Shown here: in pieces, positions 54,791 through 64,000 of the stretch | Layout: every line of letters begins with the position of its first letter | How positions within the stretch are numbered: position 1 is the stretch's first letter | Assembly: GCA_014529385.2 (NCBI GenBank) | Contig: CM043960.1 | Location: 30,815,396-30,879,395 of the forward strand | Length of the DNA: 64,000 bases | Reading direction: 5' to 3' | Origin: Adiantum capillus-veneris | Taxonomy: Eukaryota; Streptophyta; Polypodiopsida; Polypodiales; Pteridaceae | Program-made: the position numbers and the translations under genes | Notes under the pieces: model-generated | Database searches by the model: none | The model's input: the letters and a program-made list of their open reading frames with translations, nothing else | Told to the model about the DNA's origin: nothing

Positions 54791-56546
54791 ATATTCTTAT
54801 CTACTTGTGGTAATTATACCATAGTTAATTTAGTGAGGTTAGTAAATCATAATTGACCAAAAGTCTTATTTTGAGCAAATGATTAATTAAAATAAATAAA
54901 CTTGTGGTTAAAAGTTTTTTAAAAAATTATAGTAAGTGCAAACCTATGATATCAAGTTAAGGAAATGAAATCTTTAAGAGAAATTAAATACAATAAATAT
55001 TAAGCCCAAAATAAGTAAATTATTAGCTTAAAAGTTGATAGGAAAATTAGGAAAAAGATACAAAAAATTATAAGAAAGTTAGGAGAGCTTAGAAAACCTT
55101 TAGGGAAGTGGTGGAAGAAGTTATCATGCTTATATAAACAAATAAGAAATTACTAGGTCAAGAATTTACCAATTAAGACTATATATTTAACCTTGGATGG
55201 GTTACGGTTGAATACAAAGGTTAAGTTTAGATTTTGAACTATTTACCTAATTATTAGACGTCCTTTTTATAAGGATAATAAGTTATGATACTAAAAAGGA
55301 CCCGAGCAAATCCTACATCTGATGATGAGGACGTAGCTCCAAAATGAACTAGAACGTCGCACGACGACGAAGCCGGGTCTAGTAGTAGGCCTACGGAGGA
55401 GAGTCTTCGGGCACCAGCGCAACAACAGATGGCCAATCAATCCCAGGTGGGTTTCCCATTATTCAATTAAGTCTTTAATTAGTTTAAGTTCTTTTATAAG
55501 TTAGCATTGCATACGTAAGAAGGATAAATTGGCTGAAAACGGAAGGTAACTTCCAGCGTGTATTTGTTTAGAATGTAGGAAAGAATTGTTTGGATTAAAA
55601 CTGGTTGAATTAGGAAAGATATGTTTGATCATCCTTAAGACAGCTTGTCTCAAGACACCTCCGACTCCTTGATATAAATTGATGATAATGATTGGCTTCC
55701 TAGCCACGGTTAAGTCGGTTACCCCCATGAACGATGAGTTTCTACTCCGTGTCATGTCTTGATGTTTCTACATAAGTTAGGATACCGTTTATTTATCCTA
55801 GGGGAGCCGCCCGGTTGTATGGGCAACTGGTTTGGTGTATGGGCACCCGGAACCTTGGGTGGGGGTTTATCCACTCCGGATTTGAATAAGGAATGGGTGC
55901 CGTTTTTCACCCTTAGGTGGTCTTGAGACAAGAAGAGTACTGGTCATGGTTATTATGGATAATGTTTTGATTGACAGTACCCTGTCTTAAGTTTAAAGAT
56001 GTTTGTTTTCTAAAAGAATGCTTTCAATGCTGTCTTCAAGGAATTACTGTGATGGAACGTTAAAAGAAACCATTATTTTAAATGTTAAAACAATGTAATA
56101 ATAAGATAAATGAATCTTGTGTGAGTGCGGGGTGGTAAGTGGGGATTGACTAAGGTTGTCAATCATGGACGGGTGGACCTGATTAGTCAGGTAACTATCC
56201 ATCTCTGCGCACTAAAACATTTAGAAAACTTCTTCATTTGAAAGAGGAGTCCACCAGCGGCTGTGCCCTCATATCTGTTAGGGGGAAAAAAGCGTTGGTT
56301 GAGGATACCTTAGCCCAAATTGTGGCAGTTATAGGGCCGGAATAAGAAAATTTTTTTGTAGGCCGTATTGAATACATTGTCCCGTTTCCGCTGCGAGACA
56401 GGACTAGGTCTTCTTCTAAGGCTATAGACCCAAGCCATTGTCAATGGCAAAGGTTTATTCCTTGGATTTTTCTTGTTTAGAGACTCCGATTTTTATAAGG
56501 CCTAGAGACCTGTCAAGGATCCCATCCTGATCACGGTATAGGCGGG
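54791..56546 (+). other. Leader between array and gag; possible intron
   Basis: 54791-55250 is A/T-rich with no feature. 55285-55449 has coding-like composition (acidic, Ser/Arg-rich), then a GT-rich donor-like site. 55450-56540 looks intron-like and ends in TTACAG before the gag frame. Splicing of upstream sequence is known in Ogre/Tat elements, so a spliced leader is plausible, but it is inference. Confidence 0.4.
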
Positions 56547-58333
56547 TTGGGGACCTTACAGATAAGTACTCTATCTAGGGCTTCACAAGCCTTTATGAAC
56601 CTTAGATTTGGTCGTGTACTAGGAAACCAAGGCATATTTGGAGAAACCTCCAATAGAGTATCCACTAAAGAAAGCATAAATCAAGGAAATTTCTTGCACA
56701 CTATCCTTGAAGAAGTCTCAGACACTTTCTCAGATTCAACATCTGAAATGTCTTCTTACTCGACTCACTCAGAAACCGGAACAACAGTGCGCTATAAGCA
56801 TATACTCTCATTTTATAAGACTGATCGCCATGGAGCTCAGGTTTACCTGGATCCTAACGAAGAGTACACTATTCGCATTGATGCTAATAGACAAATGGGG
56901 GTTAGAAATGGAACTCAGTATTTACAAGTTGAGAACCCTGACGTGATAGACAAATGTGGGTTAGAAGTGAACATCATAATTCCAAATATAGCGACAAAAG
57001 AAGGACCACCAACTTTAGAATTTGAGGGATACGATCAAGTTGATTTGAAGCCTTTGAAACGTCTCAGTACGGATAATCCTAGGATCGGAGTCTATTGTTG
57101 GGAGGATAGAAATGTAAAAGATCTTCTGTGGACTTCGCATGCCAAATCGGGACAACTAACACCCATGAAGATCATCTATATCTTCAAGATCAAAGATAAG
57201 AGTTCATCAGATCTACCAACCTACCTGTTTAACGATTGTTATAATAACAACTTTGTTATAAAGACTCGTGAGGAGGTAGAACAAACCAAATATCAAGGGT
57301 ATTCCATAAGGGATTGGATATTGAACCAAGGACCAGAAACTATTCCAAGAGAAGAACACTGTGAGAGATCTTCTGAGAGTAATGTTAAGAAACCAGAAAC
57401 CACCTCATCACGGAACAAAACCGGGTGACACTAAAGCCAGTTCAGGGATACATGAGTCACTATTTCCAATAGACTGGTTTGAAGGACTCGGAACAGGACC
57501 AACGGCCAGCAGATCAGGAGTTGAACCAAATAGACGTGCTAGACCAGCTGATTTTCAAGGTCAAAAAATACAGTGGATCAGGGGATCTATATGACCACCT
57601 AGAAATCTTTAAGCAAGTGCTAAGAGCAGAACGCATATTCGATTTCCATACTCAATTCCAGGGGTTTGGAATGACATTATAAGGAAAAGCATTGACATGG
57701 TTCCAAAACATTGCACCAAGGTCAATCATGGACTTGAATACTTTAGCTTAGGGATTTGTAGCTGCTTGCTCCAAAACAGGGATCAAACACAATACAGTGG
57801 CTCAAATCTACAGCTTTAAACAGAAACAAGGTGAGTCTGTTAGGGATTGTGCAACTCGAATGAAGCAATACATTGAAAGATGCCCAGAGCTAGAGATACG
57901 TACAGAAGAACGACTAGTATCATTGTTTCTAGAGGGACTGCTAAACAAAGAACTTCATGCTATACTATATAGCAAGAAGCATACAACCCTAGAAGAGTGT
58001 GTGTCTGATGCTATTGAATTAGGAGACAATTGCGATATTTTCAATGCAGAAGATGTCCCTAAGGATAACCAAAGCGAGAAAACAGCATCCACCAAACCAG
58101 CACAAGTAGGAACGGCTGCTACTGTAGCACCACTTTCAGCCATAGAAGACATGCTCAAAAGGATGAATAACATGCAAAAAGAACCTATGAGAGGACCAAG
58201 ACAAGAGATACAGGGACAACCAATTAGGCCACAAAAATGGTGTGCAATTGAGGGTAAATGGACCAACCATGAGACCAAAGAGTGCTATTTCCGACCAAAG
58301 GATGATGGGAATGTTCAGTATATGTGCCCATGA
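56547..58333 (+). mobile_element. Gag region of the large element
   Basis: A long frame (56547-57428) of unknown fold is followed by a retrotransposon gag domain (LIFKVKKYSGSGDLYDHLEI, then YSFKQKQGESVRDCATRMKQ at 57797 onward, then LFLEGLLNKELHAILYSKKH). Broken in a few places. Parts only are given. Confidence 0.8.
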
Positions 58334-58390
58334 GGCCACAAGGACAACCCATGTACAGATATTAGCCTAACATGGCCCTAAAGACCACCT

Positions 58391-59242
58391 ATGGGTATGG
58401 AAAGATCTCAATCTGTGTTGGGTCAACAACCTCTGTATCCAAGACATAATGCAATACCTATAAAGTACACGCATCCAGAGGGAGTCATAGATGAACAAGC
58501 ACTAGTGCCTATTACACCCTATGCTGAGCCTGATCCATCTATGATAATGGTAGAAGGAGATTGGTACAATTCACACCCACCACCAAAGGAAGAACCTATG
58601 AATTATGCTCCACCAAAGGTTGCACCAATGTATTATATAGCTAATCAAGGTGTTAGAACTCCTATGGTAAGACCCATGATTAAGCGAAGAACTGGAACCT
58701 GTCATAATTGTGGTGCAGATGATCATTGGAAAAACGAATGCCCAGAGGCTAACAAAAACCTCAAGCTAGTTGAATCTTATTCCATACAATGTTGCAAAAA
58801 GGGAGGACACTTCCTTGAAGATTGTCCTAAAAATCTTTTAAACAAAGGTAAAACAGTAGTGAACGTAGTCCAAGTGATACCTAGTAGCTCATTTGAGAGT
58901 GAACCGATTGTTCCAATCAAGGTAATCACTAGAGCCCAAGCTAAGAAAAAGAAACATAACTCCTTTGATGATTCACAAAATACAAAAATTTCCTCTCTAA
59001 AGACCAAACAAAGCAAAAAAAAAAGGTATGATATGGGAAAACAAAAACAAAGAGTTGAAATCGAGGAGAAAGCAAAAAAGCTATTCCAAGAAAAGGTGAA
59101 AGAAACTGGAAGCGAAATCAAGGAAACTGCCGTGAAATCTGGAGGATCAATTTTGGTTGACAAAATTTTTGAGCATATAAATGCAGCCTTGGAAGCCTAC
59201 CAAGCAGGATTTAAAGAAGACCAAAACATGGAAAACAAATGA
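58391..59242 (+). mobile_element. Zinc-knuckle region of the large element
   Basis: Two CCHC-like knuckles, CHNCGADDHWKNEC (about 58699-58740) and CCKKGGHFLEDC (about 58790-58825), are followed by a long Lys/Glu-rich probable coiled coil. The second knuckle closely resembles the CGRKGGHFFEDC in the element at 27075, so the two element families are related. Confidence 0.8.
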
Positions 59243-59918
59243 AAAAACTATCCTTCTCCAGACATGGAAGTAGCTAAGCTTGAAGCTTATCAAAATTTGG
59301 TAAGAATCACGAAAGAAATGATGGAAAACCAAAAACCCAAGCTTGAAAGTATGACAAAACCTGAGGAGCTTGTGGTAAGAGACAATAAAGAAAAATCCAA
59401 AGTGGTGGTAGAATCCCACCTTGAAAAAAAAGAGCCAGAATTTATATTGCCAGACATCGAAGATCCCTTAGATGGAATTCCATTCGTAGAAGAAGACTAG
59501 CCAGGACACTTATGGAAAAAAGTAGAGACATCAATGATGGGAGCCTAACTCTAAAATCAGCTCCTGTAGAGGAAGTTTGGTTAGACAATCTACTCCTGAA
59601 ATGGACATGGATGTACAATCCTTCTATGGGGATTGCAAATCTGAAGCTTTAGGAATGTCGAAACCATTGACCTTGAAAACATTACCCTTTTACTTAGGAG
59701 ATAACAAAGATGAATCCATAGTGTGTAAGAACACTCAGGAAAAGAGAGTGGAACGGGCCCTAGAATTAGACAACATTCATTTAATCATGTCTGAACCCAT
59801 CCAATGCACCCTTACTTTGAGAGAAATGTTAAAAATCAGACCATATTTATGGAATGATCTACAGAAAACCCTAGAGAAGGTGTGAATAACGAGGATAATC
59901 GCAAAAAAATTAAGAACA

Positions 59919-60383
59919 TTGAAACACAAAATGAACAACAAGGAGATTCGATCTATTCCAATGAACAATGTTGGAGAATATTACGAATGGGAAGAAGGAA
60001 ACACCACCCTTCTAGTGAAATATAATGACATAGAACCCATGGAGATATTGGATACTGGGGCAGGCATAGCCATAGCCATGAAAGCAGTATGGGAATCTTG
60101 GGGACAACCAGCCATTAGAAAAACTCGAATGAAATCGCAATTGGTTGATGGACACTTTAAAAGACCCTTAGGACTGCTTGAAAAAGTGATAGTTAATTCC
60201 TTTGGGATTGAATATCAACACGCTTTTGCCATAGTAGACTTTGGAAAGAAACTCAATTATGAATCATACTGGGAAGACCTTTCATGCGACAAGTACAACT
60301 CATTCAAGATTGGGAAAACAAATTATATGTACTTGAAGCAAGTGGGATCGATAACAAGGGTTAATCTAAAAGTGCCCATATAA
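59919..60383 (+). mobile_element. Protease region of the large element
   Basis: VKYNDIEPMEILDTGAGIAI carries the retropepsin DTGA motif, followed by a plausible flap and GLLEKVIVNSFGIEYQHAF. Consistent with Ty3/gypsy order before reverse transcriptase. Confidence 0.75.
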
Positions 60384-60554
60384 GAATTCGATTCAGTCTC
60401 TTCAGCTGAAACTAATCTTCCATCTTGGTTGCACTAAGACACTCCTATTTGGATATGCGAAGCTTCAGAAAACGAGAGCTTAAAATGAGAAGAATGTATC
60501 TTAGAAAGGGATTGCACACACGAAGCCTATGTACCTGAACCCTTTCCCAAGAAT

Positions 60555-61229
60555 TTGTTTGAGCCATTTGAATGGACTCAAATTTTAGCGACAATGGATG
60601 TATGTGTGAATACATCCATGCCTACTCAATTTTGCAATGAAGACAGCTATGGCATAATTCCCATAGAAATGATCTCAACCCTCCACATTGAAGATGAAAT
60701 TCACGAAACCAAGGACTTGATGAAATCTCAACAAGTATTTTTAGACCTCTACTGTGATGCAACAGATGAGTTAGAAGAACATTCAGCTACCTCAAATGAT
60801 TCGGGGTCGGAAAAAGAAAATGTGAGAGCTAAGATGCTCATGAAAGGAGGGGAGGAAAAGTTTTTTGACTTTCCTAACCAGAAATCAAGAAGACAGAAAT
60901 GGTATAGACAAAAAAGAGACACTAGAAATTTGAAAGCTAGACCTATGCCATCAGTCACCAGTAGAACACAGTTCCTTATGCAGATGGATGCACATGAATA
61001 TATCAAGGACAAAATTAATGGCAGATATCCTTCAAACAAAAATCCAAAAATGTCAAAAACATCAAGAAAAACGAGGAAGGATACTCAAGCAAAACCGAAA
61101 AAACAGGAAAAGGAGTCAACCATGACACGAGTTGAGCGACAAAAGAAGTATCAAGAGTTGAAAAAATCTCTAAAGGAGATATATATACGACCGAAATGGA
61201 AACCACAAAAGAGGATGATAAAGATGTAA
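60555..61229 (+). mobile_element. Basic, Lys/Arg-rich frame between protease and reverse transcriptase
   Basis: An open frame ending in a strongly basic stretch (KTSRKTRKDTQAKPKKQEKE). No catalytic motif. Its position between protease and reverse transcriptase suggests linker sequence, or an extra domain of the polyprotein. Confidence 0.4.
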
Positions 61230-61439
61230 CGAGTGTTCCATCCCATTACAAGAAATATACTCTCCAAGATCAAAAAATAATTGTTGAGCAACCTATTAGG
61301 GAATTATGAAAACAGGGTGAGTCCTATGAAGGGTCTGAAAACACAAAAAATATAGATTTGGTTGAACCAGGAGAAGAGCCTAGGCCAGCCTACATTGCAA
61401 ATGACCTTACAGAAGAAGAAGAAGAGATTTTGTTAAGCT

Positions 61440-61960
61440 TACTGAAAGAATAACGAGATATCTTTGCTTGGTCTTATAAGGATCTCAAGGGTGTCGACCC
61501 AGAAATCTGTCAACATACCGTACCCATGAGAGATGATGCGAAACCAAGTAGACAAAGGCCATACACATATAATGAAACATTTGCCAGGAAGATCGAAGAA
61601 GAGATTGAAAAACTAAAGGAAGTCAAATTTATTTATGAAATTGAACACAGATTGAGTATCTCCAATTGTGGTAGTACCCAAGAAAATGAAAAATTACGAG
61701 TGTGTGTCAATCTCAAAAAAGTGAATGCAGCTATTATTAGAGACAACTTTCCTCTTCCAATCACTGAGCATGCTTTAGAAGGAGTTGCAGGGATCAGCAT
61801 CAGACTGCTTTTGCAACAGAATGGGGTATTTTTGCCTATCGGGTTATGCCTTTTGGATTAACTAATGCTCTTGCCACCTTTCAAAGATTGATAAGCAATG
61901 CTTTTAAAGAATATCTTAGGAAATTCTTGGAAGTATATATGGATGATTTATGCGTACATT
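61440..61960 (+). mobile_element. Reverse transcriptase, first part
   Basis: Blocks RQRPYTYNETFARKIEEEIE, VNLKKVNAAIIRDNFPLP and VMPFGLTNALATFQRL, then the YMDD active-site box near 61936. The nested solo LTR starts shortly after it. Confidence 0.85.
61956..61960 (+). repeat. Target-site duplication ACATT, left copy
   Basis: ACATT before the solo LTR, repeated at 63535-63539 after it. Confidence 0.85.
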
Positions 61961-63534
61961 TGTAACATTTAATGGCCTAATAACTTGTGTGTAGTGGAAA
62001 TTAGCATGAACATAGTGGGCATTTCATTAGAATAGATTCCTAATGAGAATTACAAGAGTGCTTGGGTGGAGAGAGCAACAAAAAGCATAACACCTAGTTA
62101 GATAGCATCAACAATACTTTCAAAAGAGAGAGAAATTAAGCTATTGACAATAGTTGAGGACCGGATTTTCATGGAGCCGGTCCCCCCTCCAAAAGGCTTT
62201 GTATTATGGTTTCTCCCATCAAGAGAGACATTGTACAATACAATTCTTTGTGTTCCTTCAAGACTAGCTAGTGCAATGAAGATGAAAGCTTCATGCACCA
62301 AGCAAAACACTTAGCAAACACAAATTTAATTATCTCCGTTCTCAGACCCAAGACCTCACACACCTTCGAAGATGGTGAGAGCTAGAAGGGTATGAGAGTA
62401 GATTGAGAGGAAGAAGGAGTATCTTACGAGAAAGATGTACATCTCCTCACATAATCACTCATATTAGCATAGCTTAGCTTAGTAATTAGCTTGGTAGAGG
62501 AGATGAGCATGCATTGAAGCTTGGCTCTTGGTTGGATTTACATCCACATGCCAAGAGTGTGTCGATGTAGGCTTCTATCTCACAAGCTTGGAGTAGGTGA
62601 TGAGCTCTCCATTAAAGCTTGGGAAGAGATAGTATTCTCTTTCTTCACACATGAGATTGTGTGAGTGTGTGTGTGTGACAATGCCTTGCAAAAACCAGCC
62701 CCCCCTCTCTCTTGGGAGAGCCCTCTTGCTATTTGCTCTTGCTTTTCCCCCATTGGACCTCCCTAAGTCAAGCCAATCGCTATTAAGCAGCATAAGTGAT
62801 AGCCTTCTGACATGTGTCCCCCTTTCCCCTTTTGTGAGAGCTTTAGGTTAATTAATAATTCAATTAAACTCTCATTGGACCCCTTTGCCTCCTGGCCAAT
62901 AGGAATCAGGCAAGCCATTGGGTTGTTGAATGCTCATTGGACCCCTTGGGAGACTGTCCAATAGTCATCTAGGAGACTTAATTTTCATTGGTTCTTTTAT
63001 TAAGTGTTTTTAAATTAGTTAAACTAGATTTACTCTAGCCTAATTCTCATTGGTCCACCTCCAAGGCCATCCAATAGCAATTGGGCACACCTTATGGGCA
63101 TCTGGGCTAGGGAGCTGACATGTGTCCCTAATTCCCTTTGTGTAAAGGGAGCCTGTGTGTGTGTGTGTGTGTGTGTGACTTTCTCTCTCATCCCCTACTC
63201 CCAAGGCTCGCCCCCTCCTATGTAGGGATTTGAAAAGACTTTTTTGGTCACACACAAAGCATCCAATTTCCCCTGGGGTTGACCTTTGGACACAACCTTT
63301 GAATTTTGGAGCCTTAGCATTTTGGAAGTCTTAATGGGCTGAACCTTAGGGTATTTTTAGCCCATTGTTGCACATGGCTGTTTTTCAGATGGCCCCCCCT
63401 TTGGATCCCTATTTTCCCTCCTTTAGATCCCTAATGTGGCCTATCTGCTAGCTTAACCAATATTCTAGCTTTTTCTCCCCTGGCACTTCCCCACATTAAA
63501 TGATTAGTTTAATTAGATATTGATTATTATGACA
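61961..63534 (-). repeat. Solo LTR (LTR family 1, copy 3) nested in the reverse transcriptase region
   Basis: 1,574 bp with TG...CA ends, flanked by the 5-bp duplication ACATT. On the minus strand it starts TGTCATAATAATCAATATC and ends AAATGTTACA, matching the LTRs at 1279 and 3819. No internal sequence is present, so it was left by LTR-LTR recombination after insertion into the large element. It is younger than its host. Confidence 0.93.
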
Positions 63535-63539
63535 ACATT
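63535..63539 (+). repeat. Target-site duplication ACATT, right copy
   Basis: ACATT after the solo LTR, identical to 61956-61960. Confidence 0.85.
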
Positions 63540-64000
63540 CATCAATCCGGGATGATCATTTTGAACACCTCAAAAAGGTATTTGAAAAATGTAGACTTTA
63601 TAGGATTTGCTTAAATCTTGAAAAGTGCACATTCAAGGAAAAATTCTTGGACATATAGTGTTTAAAAATGGCATAGCTACTGATATGGACAAAATTCATG
63701 TTATTAATGGATTTCCTAGACCAACAATCGTCAAGGGGGTATAATTGCAAAACCCATGTACAGCTTGATTACACACTTTCAATGGACTGAGGCATGTGAA
63801 GAATCCTTCATGAAGCTTAAGCAAGCTCTCACCTCAGCTCCAATATTGAAAGCACTAGATTGGAATAAGATAATTCACATACATGTAGATGCTTCCAATT
63901 TTGCCATTGGTTGTATACTAGCTCAACCAAGAGACGGGAAAATTGATTTTCCTATTTCTTATGCTAGCCGACAGTTGAACATGGGGAAAAGAATTGTACC
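63540..64000 (+). mobile_element. Reverse transcriptase (rest) and start of RNase H
   Basis: After the solo LTR the sequence resumes with blocks of the form DHFEHLKKVFEKC and LNLEKCTFKEKF, then a gypsy RNase H start (HVDASNFAIGC-like and YASRQLN-like segments) before the window ends. Broken in a few places. Confidence 0.75.

Larger units (their letters stand above)
49171..64000 (+). mobile_element. Very large Tat/Athila-like Ty3/gypsy element, runs past the window end
   Basis: A 5' LTR (49171-49948) is followed by primer-binding site TTTGGCGCCGTTGCCGGAGA and a 6.5-kb leader holding palindromes and a 152-bp array. Then come gag (56547-58330), two zinc knuckles, protease (about 59980-60250) and reverse transcriptase (61440-61960, resuming at 63540). 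RNase H begins near the window end. At least 13 kb is present without the nested solo LTR, which is in the range of Ogre/Tat-type elements. The copy is broken in many places. The 3' half lies outside the window. Confidence 0.85.

Overview
This is plant nuclear DNA made almost entirely of mobile elements. The plant calls rest on tRNA-iMet and Tat/Athila-type primer-binding sites, Ty1/copia and Ty3/gypsy domains, solo LTRs, and very long CT/GA tracts. The density of nested, decayed elements fits a large plant genome (a fern-like genome would fit), but species cannot be read from the window. I see no rRNA, tRNA or CRISPR and no clearly intact ordinary host gene.

Layout. 1-5374: the 3' end of a Ty3/gypsy element with its LTR, a 460-bp terminal-inverted-repeat (TIR) element, and the leader and LTR of a second element of the same LTR family in the opposite direction. 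5375-6927: gene-free. 6928-21735: a region bounded by 41-bp inverted repeats that match the ends of the 460-bp element. I read it as one ~14.8-kb DNA transposon. It holds a decayed transposase-like gene at the left and a histone H3-fold remnant in the middle. Two intron-bearing genes of unknown function lie on the minus strand at the right. A cluster of Ty1/copia copies (9431-17018) and a GC-rich foldback (17387-17735) sit inside it. 21737-25760: minus-strand LTR-element remains. 27075-37755: a complete-ended but non-autonomous-looking LTR element with a 5-bp target duplication (AGAGT) and huge CT tracts in its leader. 36300-38384 is duplicated at 39090-41164, carrying an LTR and a LINE-type zinc-finger fragment. 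42697-48265: a Ty1/copia copy. 48266-49170: gypsy integrase remains. 49171 to the window end: a very large Tat/Athila-like Ty3/gypsy element whose leader has a 152-bp tandem array and repeated 22-bp palindromes. Its reverse transcriptase region is split by a solo LTR (61961-63534) with target duplication ACATT.

The most unusual object is the 14.8-kb TIR-bounded element with its histone-like and unknown passenger genes. Its small relative at 2913-3372 suggests that the family has been mobile. All LTR elements are treated as fossils: most are broken many times, and only ends, families and parts are given.
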